Positions 1 to 6,954 of a stretch of DNA of 34,985 bases are shown here, one piece after another. How positions within the stretch are numbered: the first letter of the stretch is position 1; every line of letters begins with the position of its first letter. Under the pieces are notes generated by a model. The model did no database searches. It was not told where the DNA came from and saw nothing but the letters and a program-made list of their open reading frames with translations. The translations under genes were made by a program, and so were the position numbers. This DNA is from Psychrobacter sp. UBA5136 (GTDB taxonomy: Bacteria; Pseudomonadota; Gammaproteobacteria; Pseudomonadales; Moraxellaceae): positions 1-34,985 of the forward strand of contig NZ_DHYG01000031.1 in assembly GCF_002414005.1 (NCBI RefSeq). Reading direction: 5' to 3'.

Positions 1-2
1 AA

Positions 3-359
3 AAAATAAATAAAATTATTTATAAGTTATTTTTTAATTCTATTATTTTCTATCAAAAAATAATAAGTCCTATATTACCTGCTCGCTGTCGGTATTATCC
101 AACTTGCTCAAATTATGGCAAACAGGCTTTAGCGTGGCATGGTGTTTGGCCTGGCAGTTGGCTGTTATTAAAACGTATTGGTCGCTGTCATCCGTTGGGC
201 GGACACGGAATTGATTTTGTGCCGCTGCCTTTATCTTCTTATCACTATCAATATCTAGCATCTATGGCACAAGCTCATGTCAGCGCTCAAGGTTTGTATG
301 TGTATAAAGACACCAAGAGCTACGTGGCCTGTCTAAACCATCTGATGAAAACATTATAA
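3..359 (+). CDS. yidD: Membrane protein insertion efficiency factor YidD, 5' end cut by the window edge
   Basis: An open frame of 118 codons enters from the left edge and stops at 357-359. It has no ATG, so the true start is probably just outside the window. The translation shows the YidD signature: a hydrophobic amphipathic segment ending in FYQKIISPILPARCRYYPTC, then SNYGKQAL and LLLKRIGRCHPLGGHGIDFVP. The cysteines (ARCRYYPTCSNY and GRCHP) are those conserved in the family. YidD is a small inner-membrane-associated protein thought to help YidC-dependent and Sec-dependent membrane insertion. It sits 214 bp upstream of yidC, as in the classical rpmH-rnpA-yidD-yidC-mnmE block. The C-terminal 45 residues after the core are less conserved and longer than in E. 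coli. Identification is secure; the start is not visible. Confidence 0.9.
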   Translation, partial: KINKIIYKLFFNSIIFYQKIISPILPARCRYYPTCSNYGKQALAWHGVWPGSWLLLKRIGRCHPLGGHGIDFVPLPLSSYHYQYLASMAQAHVSAQGLYVYKDTKSYVACLNHLMKTL

Positions 360-381
360 ATGTTGTTAGCGACTGAGCAGT

Positions 382-418
382 TGTGGATATCTATTGAGTT
401 ACCCACAAGTTATCCACA
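382..418. promoter_or_regulatory. DnaA-box group between yidD and yidC
   Basis: A perfect DnaA box TTATCCACA lies at 410-418. Two one-mismatch boxes precede it: TTACCCACA at 399-407 on the plus strand and TGTGGATAT at 382-390, which reads as a minus-strand box. Three near-consensus 9-mers in 37 bp is unlikely by chance. They could regulate yidC transcription, titrate DnaA, or be part of an origin region. The DnaA consensus is established knowledge; the role here is inferred. Confidence 0.6.
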
Positions 419-573
419 CGCTTGTATCATTTAGAGTGGTTTTTTAGTAAAATGATGAACATTTTATGTGATTGACTGCTGATATTGCTGCTAACAATAT
501 AAGGTAATACCCTAGGTGGTCATGACACATGCCTGATTTTTCATACCCTAATTTTTTAATCTAGGAAAGGTTT

Positions 574-2259
574 ATGCAAAAGATATTTCGGGTGATGATC
601 ATCATTGCGATGCTAATCACCGCTTATCTGCTGATTTTGGCATGGCGAGATGATTATGCCGATGCGCCAGCTGTAGATGCGGTACCAGCAGAAACGGCAA
701 CATCGGTAGGAGCTGATATTCCTGCTACCACCGGCGCAGCAGGCGATATTCCAGCGCAAACGCTACCGGTCGATGCGAGTACGGTGACAGCAGCACCTGC
801 TGAAAACACAGGCTTGATCACGGTCACGACCGATCGCTATAACATCAAAATCAACCCAGAAGGCGGCGATATCGTTTATGCTGCGCTAAAGCAGTATGAT
901 GCGACGCTCGATAGCGATAAGCCTTTTGTCTTATTAGAAAATAACAGCAATCGCGTTTACGTTGCGCAGTCTGGTCTGATTGGTCCAAACGGTATTGATA
1001 CCGCTGAAGGTCGCGCCAACTACAGCCACACGGCGAACAACTATGTGATGGAAAAAGGTCAGCAAACGTTATCAGTGCCACTTACCTATCAAAAAGATGG
1101 CGTGACGATTACTAAGACCTTTACCTTTACCCATGACAAATATCCGATTGATATTAGCTATCAAATTCAAAATGCTTCTGCCAATCCATGGCAAGGGCAA
1201 ATGTTTGCGCAGTTAAAGCGCGATGACAGTAAAGACCCTGGCATGTCAGGCAAGGGTGCGCTGAGCATGGCGACTTACTTGGGCGGCGCTTGGGGTACGC
1301 CTGACGACCCTTATAATAAGTTAAAATTTGGTAAATTTAACGATGGTGAGCTGACCACGACCAGTGATAAAGGTTGGGTTGGCATCGTGCAGCATTACTT
1401 CGTTTCTGCTTGGACACCAGAAAACTTTACTGGCAAGTTCTTTAGCCGCGAAACGGGCAATGATTACTTTATTGGTTTTAATAGCCAACCTGTCAATGTG
1501 GCACCAAACAAGCAAATAACGTTAAATGCCACGTTGTACGCTGGTCCAAAGGTACAATCTGAGCTAAAAGAAGTGGCGGTAGGACTCAATCAAACCGTCG
1601 ATTATGGATTACTGTGGCCAATATCAAAAATATTATTTGCGATTTTGGATGGCATTCATAAAGTCATCGGTAACTGGGGTTGGTCAATTATTCTGTTGAC
1701 GCTTCTTGTTAAAATCGCCTTGATGTGGGTTTCTAATAAAAGCTACTACTCAATGGCGAAGATGCGTGCTATCGCCCCAAGGCTTGCGGCATTAAAAGAA
1801 GAGCACGGCGATGACCGCATGAAAATGTCGCAAGAAATGATGGCGATTTATAAAGAAGAAAAAGTCAATCCGATGGCAGGTTGCTTGCCTATTTTGATGC
1901 AAATGCCAATTTTCTTAGCCCTATATTGGGTATTGGTGGAAAGTGTTGAGCTGCGTCATGCGCCTTGGATCTTATGGATTCGCGATTTATCCGCAATGGA
2001 TCCATGGTTTATTTTACCGCTGCTGATGGGTGCATCGATGTTTATCCAGCAGCAATTAAACCCGCAGCCAGCTGATCCGATGCAAGCAAAAGTGATGAAA
2101 TTTTTACCAATTATCTTCACCGCATTCATGCTGTTCTTCCCAGCAGGTTTGGTACTATACTGGACCGTGAACAACTTATTTAGTATGACCCAGCAGTACA
2201 TCATCAACCGCAAAGTTGAAGAAGAACAAAAACGTCGTACCGTTAAAGTTCTGGATTAA
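574..2259 (+). CDS. yidC: Membrane protein insertase YidC
   Basis: Inner-membrane insertase of the YidC/Oxa1/Alb3 family, which works alone or with SecYEG. The 561 residues match the long gram-negative form (E. coli 548). There is an N-terminal membrane anchor (about 5-25), then an Ala/Pro/Thr-rich linker. The large periplasmic P1 domain (about 75-345) contains the motifs NPEGGDIVYAALKQYDATLD and GGAWGTPDDPYNKLKF. The conserved core follows: a membrane segment at about 370-388, the cytoplasmic coiled-coil hairpin beginning SNKSYYSMAKMRAIAPRL, and membrane segments at about 434-456, 478-496 and 510-536. The start ATG is preceded by AGGAAAGG at good spacing. The gene ends at a strong intrinsic terminator (2277-2306). 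DnaA boxes lie upstream in its probable promoter region. Confidence 0.97.
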   Translation: MQKIFRVMIIIAMLITAYLLILAWRDDYADAPAVDAVPAETATSVGADIPATTGAAGDIPAQTLPVDASTVTAAPAENTGLITVTTDRYNIKINPEGGDIVYAALKQYDATLDSDKPFVLLENNSNRVYVAQSGLIGPNGIDTAEGRANYSHTANNYVMEKGQQTLSVPLTYQKDGVTITKTFTFTHDKYPIDISYQIQNASANPWQGQMFAQLKRDDSKDPGMSGKGALSMATYLGGAWGTPDDPYNKLKFGKFNDGELTTTSDKGWVGIVQHYFVSAWTPENFTGKFFSRETGNDYFIGFNSQPVNVAPNKQITLNATLYAGPKVQSELKEVAVGLNQTVDYGLLWPISKILFAILDGIHKVIGNWGWSIILLTLLVKIALMWVSNKSYYSMAKMRAIAPRLAALKEEHGDDRMKMSQEMMAIYKEEKVNPMAGCLPILMQMPIFLALYWVLVESVELRHAPWILWIRDLSAMDPWFILPLLMGASMFIQQQLNPQPADPMQAKVMKFLPIIFTAFMLFFPAGLVLYWTVNNLFSMTQQYIINRKVEEEQKRRTVKVLD

Positions 2260-2276
2260 ATAAAGCCTAAATCTAT

Positions 2277-2306
2277 AAAAACCATCGCTACGGCGGTGGT
2301 TTTTTT
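2277..2306 (+). terminator. Intrinsic terminator after yidC
   Basis: A 12-bp stem, AAAAACCATCGC (2277-2288) with GCGGTGGTTTTT (2293-2304, one G-T wobble), has the loop TACG. The right arm runs into a T tract to 2306. It starts 17 bp after the yidC stop, so mnmE probably has its own promoter in the remaining 150 bp. Confidence 0.85.
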
Positions 2307-2458
2307 ATGTGCTAAAGAGCGGTGTTTTCTTATATTAATGAGTGAAAAAAATAACCATATAGCCATACTTTAGGGTTTAGAAATCTGCTCGCTGAAGTTT
2401 GCTTTGTCAGTGCGCGCCAAGCCGTCTATAATGGGGTTTTTAGTTATTGAGAGTGATT

Positions 2459-3919
2459 GTGGATTCTTTAGAGATGGCACTAGCCGCCGATAATTTGGAT
2501 GAGTCACCTAGAAATTCTGATTTATCTAGCCTTCCGACCATTGCGGCGATTGCCACACCGCTTGGACGTGGCGGCGTCGGGGTTATTCGGCTGTCGGGCG
2601 CGCGCGCCTACGATATCGCTTGCCAGATCACCGGTAAGTCTGCTTTTACGCCGCGTATGGCCAGTTTTTGCCGCTTTTATCAAGCTGATGGCGCGATTAT
2701 TGATGAAGGTTTGGTGCTCTATTTTAAAGGTCCGCACTCGTTCACTGGCGAAGATGTGATTGAGCTGCAAGGTCATGGCGGTATGATTTTGCAAAATCAG
2801 CTGCTAGCGCGGGTGTTTGAACTTGGCGCAAAACAAGCGGGCGCGGGGGAATTTTCTTACCGTGCTTTTGATAATGATAAACTGGATTTGGTGCAAGCAG
2901 AAGCCATCGCTGATGCGATTGATGCTACCAGCGCTGCTGCGGCTAGCAGTGCCATTCGCTCACTTAGTGGTGAGTTTTCGCAAAAAATCAATCAACTACT
3001 TGAGCAATTGATTCATCTGCGCTTGCACGTTGAAGCGGCAATTGATTTTCCCGATGAAGAAGACGTTGATTTCTTATCTGATGGGGTTATTCAAGATAAG
3101 CTTGAGCAGACGCAGGCCAGAATTGAGCAAGTCCTAGCAACCGCAAAGCAAGGTCAGCTATTGCGTGACGGCATTCATGTGGTGCTTGCTGGTAGACCAA
3201 ACGCGGGGAAATCAAGTTTGCTCAATCGCTTAGCAGGGCAAGAGCGTGCTATCGTGACAGACGTTGCTGGAACGACGCGCGATACCCTGCAAGAGACAGT
3301 GGTGCTCAACGGTTTGACGCTGCATTTAACCGATACCGCAGGCCTGCGCGAGACTGAAGATACGGTCGAGCGTATCGGTATTGAGCGGGCGCGTACGGCG
3401 ATTACGCAGGCTGATATGCTGCTAATGGTCTACGATGTCACTCGTGACCTTGAAGGTGACAGCACGCCATTACAGCTGGCCGAACAGCTATTTGGTGAGC
3501 TGCCAGAAGCCAAGCGCTTATTAATTATTGCTAATAAAAGCGATTTATTAAACGATAACAGCAGTAAAGAAAGAAGCGCTCTTTCACAAGCAGAAATCAA
3601 AAATCATGGCTACGAACAAGTCAATGTTTCATGTGAAACGGGTACTGGGATTGATGAGTTAATCGAAACTTTATGTGCTAAAGTAGGTTTTCATCCGCCA
3701 GAAAATAGCTTAATCGCGCGTACGCGTCATATCGATGCGCTAAGACGTACCGCCGCTTCGCTAGCAGAGGCGCATGAGCAGCTTACGATATTTAAAGCTG
3801 GAGAGTTGGTCGCTGAAAGCTTACGCCAAGCGCAGCAAAGTCTGGGTGAGATTACCGGTGAGTTTAGCGCCGATGACTTGTTAGGGAAGATTTTTAGTAG
3901 TTTTTGTATTGGTAAATAG
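2459..3919 (+). CDS. mnmE: tRNA uridine-5-carboxymethylaminomethyl modification GTPase MnmE
   Basis: MnmE (TrmE) works with MnmG to place cmnm5 on the wobble uridine of certain tRNAs, using GTP, tetrahydrofolate and glycine. The N-terminal folate-binding domain contains IATPLGRGGVGVIRLSG and FTGEDVIELQGHGG. A helical domain follows, with an inserted Ras-like G domain: Walker A GRPNAGKSS near residue 245, DTAG near 291 and NKSD near 359. The protein ends in FCIGK, which carries the conserved catalytic cysteine motif. Start choice: no ATG precedes the conserved region except at 2474, which lacks a ribosome-binding site. GTG at 2459 has GAGAG five bases upstream and gives 486 residues. TTG at 2447 (490 residues) and ATG at 2474 (481 residues) are alternatives. 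A parS-like site lies inside the G domain at 3625-3640. Confidence 0.95.
   Translation: MDSLEMALAADNLDESPRNSDLSSLPTIAAIATPLGRGGVGVIRLSGARAYDIACQITGKSAFTPRMASFCRFYQADGAIIDEGLVLYFKGPHSFTGEDVIELQGHGGMILQNQLLARVFELGAKQAGAGEFSYRAFDNDKLDLVQAEAIADAIDATSAAAASSAIRSLSGEFSQKINQLLEQLIHLRLHVEAAIDFPDEEDVDFLSDGVIQDKLEQTQARIEQVLATAKQGQLLRDGIHVVLAGRPNAGKSSLLNRLAGQERAIVTDVAGTTRDTLQETVVLNGLTLHLTDTAGLRETEDTVERIGIERARTAITQADMLLMVYDVTRDLEGDSTPLQLAEQLFGELPEAKRLLIIANKSDLLNDNSSKERSALSQAEIKNHGYEQVNVSCETGTGIDELIETLCAKVGFHPPENSLIARTRHIDALRRTAASLAEAHEQLTIFKAGELVAESLRQAQQSLGEITGEFSADDLLGKIFSSFCIGK
3625..3640. other. parS-like site inside mnmE
   Basis: TGTTTCATGTGAAACG matches the chromosomal parS consensus TGTTTCACGTGAAACA at 14 of 16 positions. 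The two arms GTTTCA and TGAAAC are intact; the differences are one central base and the last base. It encodes N-V-S-C-E-T of MnmE. ParB binding is inferred. Confidence 0.6.
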
Positions 3920-4042
3920 AGAGTAAAAGGCTTTTTATTGATTGGAAGCTAGCTAAGAAATACCAGTTTTAAAAAGTTCGGTTTTATAATTTGGTTTTAT
4001 AAATAACACATGCGCCTTCACTATTAACCTAAGGAAAAGAGT

Positions 4043-4501
4043 ATGCATTGCCCGTATTGTAATGCGTCAGATACCAAAGTTATCGACTCAAGGCTGGCGG
4101 CTGAAGGCGCGCAAGTACGTCGTCGTCGCTCATGTAACAGCTGTCAGGAACGCTTTACCACCTTTGAGGTGGTAGAAGTGGTGATGCCGCGCATTATCAA
4201 ATCTAGTGGCAAAATCGAACCTTATGATAATGACAAGCTGCGCCGTTCCATCCTACTACCACTACAAAAACGTCCGATTACCATTGATGAACAAGAGGCG
4301 ATGATTAGCCGTATCGAAAAACGCGTCCGGCAAATGGGCGAGCGTGAAGTAAGCAGTAAAGTGCTAGGTGAGATTATCATGAGCGAGCTTAAGACGCTTG
4401 ACGATGTCGCGTATGTGCGCTTTGCCAGTGTTTATCGTGACTTTCAAGACATCGATGCGTTTCACCAAGAAATTGCTAATATTCGTCCAAATGAAAAATA
4501 A
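4043..4501 (+). CDS. nrdR: Transcriptional repressor NrdR
   Basis: NrdR represses ribonucleotide reductase genes and senses nucleotides through an ATP-cone. The 152 residues match the family length. The N-terminal zinc ribbon uses C3, C6, C31 and C34 (MHCPYC and CNSC). The ATP-cone follows, opening with VVEVVMPRIIKSSGKIEPYD and including the NDKLRRSI stretch. The ATG is preceded by AAGGAAAAGA. Two ATaa-rich -10-like elements (GGTTTTATAA, repeated) lie in the 123-bp gap after mnmE. No clear NrdR box was noticed in the window, so its targets (nrd genes) probably lie elsewhere. Placement immediately before ribD is common in proteobacteria. Confidence 0.96.
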   Translation: MHCPYCNASDTKVIDSRLAAEGAQVRRRRSCNSCQERFTTFEVVEVVMPRIIKSSGKIEPYDNDKLRRSILLPLQKRPITIDEQEAMISRIEKRVRQMGEREVSSKVLGEIIMSELKTLDDVAYVRFASVYRDFQDIDAFHQEIANIRPNEK

Positions 4502-4626
4502 ACTGGTTTAAACAGTCATCAATCGATAAATTTGCTTCGATTTTTAGCAAAATTCTTGAGGTAAAGTTTTCAAATTATTGAACACTTTTAACAATCATTC
4601 CTGACCTTTTATTTAAGTGCGCCTTT

Positions 4627-5682
4627 ATGTCGAACTCAAACCATTATCAAGATGCCAAAGACTGCTATTTTATGATGCTTGCTGTTGAGCAGGCAAAGCG
4701 CGGTCTATATACGACGCGTCCCAATCCAGCGGTCGGCTGCGTAGTGGTGCAAGCAGATGAAGTAGTCGGTCAAGGCTTTCATCCTAAAGCTGGCCAGCCG
4801 CATGCTGAGGTTTTTGCTCTAAAAGAAGCTGGCACGCAAGCGATGGGCGCGACCGCTTATGTGACTTTAGAGCCTTGCAGTCATACCGGACGTACGCCGC
4901 CTTGCGCGCGCGCGCTTATAGAAGCTGGCGTAAAACGTGTTGTCATTGCAGGACTCGACCCCAATCCGCAAGTGGCTGGGCGCGGTGTGAAACTGTTAGA
5001 CGAAGCGGGCATCGCCGTAAAAGTTGGCGTGCTAACCGCGCAGGCAGAAGCCTTAAATAAAGGTTTTTTAAAGGCAATGCGCAGCCAAATGCCTTATGTC
5101 AGGCTTAAAATTGCTACCAGTCTTGACGGCCGTACGGCAATGGCATCCGGCGAGTCAAAATGGATCACGGGCACAGCGGCACGCGAAGATGTACAAAAAC
5201 TGCGTGCGCAAAGTGGCGCTATTATCACGGGCAGTGAAACTATTATCGTTGATAATCCGCAATTAAATGTACGCTCAAACCTGTTAGGTATCGCACCTGA
5301 GGAAGTGCCGCCACCTAAAATAGTGATATTAGATAGAAGAGGGCGACTAAAACACGACTTGCAATCTGACTATCAGCTATGCCAAAGTCCAGAAGCACTA
5401 TATTGGCGTAAAGAAAGTTTAATTGAGTTATTAAAAAAGTTAGTCAGTGAACATCAATGCTATGACGTCTTAGTAGAGGCTGGCGCAAGCGTTGCTGGTA
5501 GCTTTTTACAACAGCAGTTGGTGGATGAGCTTATTGTCTATCAAGCCCCTTGCTTATTAGGTATTGAGGCGCGTCCTATGGTTGCTATCAATCCCTTATC
5601 TTTAGCACAGCAGCTGCGTTTTGATATTCGCTGCCATGAACAACTAGGATCTGATCTTAAACTCACCTTATTACCTTTATAG
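4627..5682 (+). CDS. ribD: Bifunctional riboflavin biosynthesis deaminase/reductase RibD
   Basis: RibD carries out the second and third steps of riboflavin synthesis: deamination of the GTP-derived pyrimidine, then reduction of its ribose. The N-terminal deaminase domain (about 1-145) has the zinc-site motif HAE (H59-A60-E61) and the PCSHTGRTPPC loop (C84, C93). The reductase domain (about 150-351) starts VRLKIATSLDGRTAMASGESKWITG and contains the conserved substrate-binding TGSETI and DNPQLNVR motifs. The length of 351 is close to E. coli RibD (367). The ribosome-binding site is weak. It follows nrdR by 125 bp and probably shares a transcript with it. It is separated from ribE by an unusual 500-bp non-coding stretch. 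Confidence 0.96.
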   Translation: MSNSNHYQDAKDCYFMMLAVEQAKRGLYTTRPNPAVGCVVVQADEVVGQGFHPKAGQPHAEVFALKEAGTQAMGATAYVTLEPCSHTGRTPPCARALIEAGVKRVVIAGLDPNPQVAGRGVKLLDEAGIAVKVGVLTAQAEALNKGFLKAMRSQMPYVRLKIATSLDGRTAMASGESKWITGTAAREDVQKLRAQSGAIITGSETIIVDNPQLNVRSNLLGIAPEEVPPPKIVILDRRGRLKHDLQSDYQLCQSPEALYWRKESLIELLKKLVSEHQCYDVLVEAGASVAGSFLQQQLVDELIVYQAPCLLGIEARPMVAINPLSLAQQLRFDIRCHEQLGSDLKLTLLPL

Positions 5683-5788
5683 TCGACGTTATAAACCCTG
5701 TTGTTTTTCAATGTTAATTCTGAGGTATTTTATCCACAAGACTAGAGCTAGAGATGATTCATGTGGATAAATATAATGGTTTGATTAA

Positions 5789-5804
5789 GGTTCCACATGA
5801 AACT
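5789..5804. other. Degenerate parS-like site
   Basis: GGTTCCACATGAAACT matches the parS consensus at 12 of 16 positions. It abuts the DnaA box at 5804-5812 and is 27 bp from a second, better parS-like site. Alone it would be weak; the pairing raises its credibility. Confidence 0.4.
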
Positions 5805-5815
5805 GTGTATAACTT

Positions 5816-5831
5816 TGTTTCACATGAAACT
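5816..5831. other. parS-like site in the ribD-ribE gap
   Basis: TGTTTCACATGAAACT matches parS at 14 of 16 positions, with both GTTTCA and TGAAAC arms intact. It lies four bases downstream of a DnaA box, within the candidate origin region. Confidence 0.6.
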
Positions 5832-6087
5832 GGCTAAAGCACACTAATTGATCGCTTTAGAAAATAATGTTATAAATCAGCATGTTATAATTATTTATTT
5901 AGCAGAAGTACCATAAGATACAAAGAGAACTTATTGTGGATAACTCTTCAAATAGCTAGGTTTTAATCTTACTTTTTTCTTGTTTTCTATAGTTATCCAC
6001 AGTTTATCCCCTACAGAACCTTAGATATCTTAGCTCAAAAGGCATGATAAAAATTATGAGAGTTATAAAATCCAATAGCTAACATGA

Positions 6088-6115
6088 TTTCCATCTTTAT
6101 ATAGAACAATATAAT
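6088..6115 (+). promoter_or_regulatory. Possible sigma70 promoter for ribE
   Basis: A perfect -10 hexamer TATAAT (6110-6115) stands 16 bp after TTTCCA (6088-6093, four of six consensus bases). It is about 70 bp upstream of the ribE start. I saw no FMN riboswitch in this leader. The assignment is tentative because the region is AT-rich. Confidence 0.35.
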
Positions 6116-6182
6116 TAAACCCCCGTATACTGCTTAGTAGACTAATAAAGATAACGGCAACAAAAAATGCAAAGAGGATAAT

Positions 6183-6857
6183 ATGTTTACTGGAATTATA
6201 GAAAGTGTCGGAAAAGTAAAATCCATGCAGCCAACTGGCGGTGATATACGTTTGACTATAGAGTCTGATGGCTTAGATTTTAGCGATGTGAAACTAGGAG
6301 ACTCTATTGCTTCAAATGGTATTTGTTTGACCGTGGTCGAGTTTGGTCATAATTACTATTCTGTTGATGTTTCACGTGAAACGATTGCTCGTACAGCGCT
6401 GGCGGATTTAAAACCAGGTGATACGGTGAATCTAGAAAAAGCCATGCTACCGACCACGCGTTTTGGTGGGCACATTGTCGCCGGTCACGTCGATGGCGTA
6501 GGCGTGGTCAGTAAGCTGCAAAAAGATGCGCGCTCACTGTATATCGAAATTAAGATACCGCAAGAGTTGGCACATTATACAGCGACTAAAGGCTCTATTA
6601 CTCTTGATGGTATTAGTCTCACCACCAATTTGGTGCGTGATAATATTGTCTCGCTCAATATCATTCCCCATACCGCGCAAGTGACCAATATCGCGCAGCA
6701 TTGGTTGGTAGGCAGTAAAGTTAATGTAGAAGTCGATATCGTGGCGCGCTATTTGGAGCGTTTATTAAATAAATCGCAAGCGGACAGCTCACCTAATAGC
6801 AGTCCGCAAAGTGCGATTACTGAGGCGTTTTTGGCTGACAATGGTTTTATGAGATAA
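6183..6857 (+). CDS. ribE: Riboflavin synthase, alpha chain
   Basis: Converts two molecules of 6,7-dimethyl-8-ribityllumazine into riboflavin. The start MFTGIIESVG is the diagnostic N terminus of the family. The protein is an internal duplication of two lumazine-binding barrels (about 1-97 and 98-197), the second beginning GGHIVAGHVDGVG. The motifs DGISLTTN and NIIPHT are conserved. The length is 224, slightly longer than E. coli (213), with a Ser/Asn/Gln tail. The ATG has AGAGGATA upstream. ribE is not followed by ribBA, ribH or nusB as it often is; a convergent sensor kinase comes next. A parS site with a perfect 14-bp core lies inside the gene, encoding V-S-R-E-T near residues 63-67. Confidence 0.95.
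   Translation: MFTGIIESVGKVKSMQPTGGDIRLTIESDGLDFSDVKLGDSIASNGICLTVVEFGHNYYSVDVSRETIARTALADLKPGDTVNLEKAMLPTTRFGGHIVAGHVDGVGVVSKLQKDARSLYIEIKIPQELAHYTATKGSITLDGISLTTNLVRDNIVSLNIIPHTAQVTNIAQHWLVGSKVNVEVDIVARYLERLLNKSQADSSPNSSPQSAITEAFLADNGFMR
6368..6383. other. parS site inside ribE
   Basis: TGTTTCACGTGAAACG matches the bacterial parS consensus at 15 of 16 positions; the 14-bp palindromic core GTTTCACGTGAAAC is perfect. It is in frame with the coding sequence and about 370 bp from the DnaA-box cluster. ParB is the expected binder, from established knowledge of ParB-parS. Its gene is not in the window. Confidence 0.8.
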
Positions 6858-6954
6858 GGGTTAAATTTAAAAAATAGAAGACTGTAAAACTAAAGTTATA
6901 CGAATCAAACTGCGCGAGTGCTGCTTTAGTATGATTAACAAATATTGCAAATGC

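Larger units (their letters stand above)
5683..6182. other. Candidate replication origin (oriC) or DnaA/ParB binding region between ribD and ribE
   Basis: A 500-bp AT-rich stretch without a convincing gene. Five 9-mers fit the DnaA-box consensus TTWTNCACA: 5730-5738 (+), 5762-5770 (-), 5804-5812 (-, TTATACACA), 5935-5943 (-) and 5993-6001 (+). All except the third are the strongest form, TTATCCACA. A weaker box, TTATCCCCT, is at 6004-6012. Two parS-like sites (5789-5804 and 5816-5831) flank the third box. Very AT-rich segments at about 5860-5905 and 6040-6120 could serve as the unwinding element. There is only one GATC, at about 5850, so this is not a Dam-rich enterobacterial origin. The canonical place for oriC in this gene neighbourhood is next to rpmH/dnaA, left of this window. 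This could therefore be the true origin, a second origin module, or a DnaA-titration site. Confidence 0.6.

Noticed and set aside
851..1081. Antisense open frames within yidC and many other genes
   Set aside because: They follow the codon structure of the real gene on the other strand, lack ribosome-binding sites and have no recognisable protein features.
5754..5837. 27-codon frame in the candidate origin, containing PHET and SHET repeats
   Set aside because: The repeated residues come from the two parS-like palindromes in one frame. It has no ribosome-binding site and is very short, so a gene is unlikely.
6121..6182. Leader of ribE as a possible FMN riboswitch
   Set aside because: None of the conserved FMN-riboswitch sequence blocks were recognisable, and the leader is short and AT-rich.
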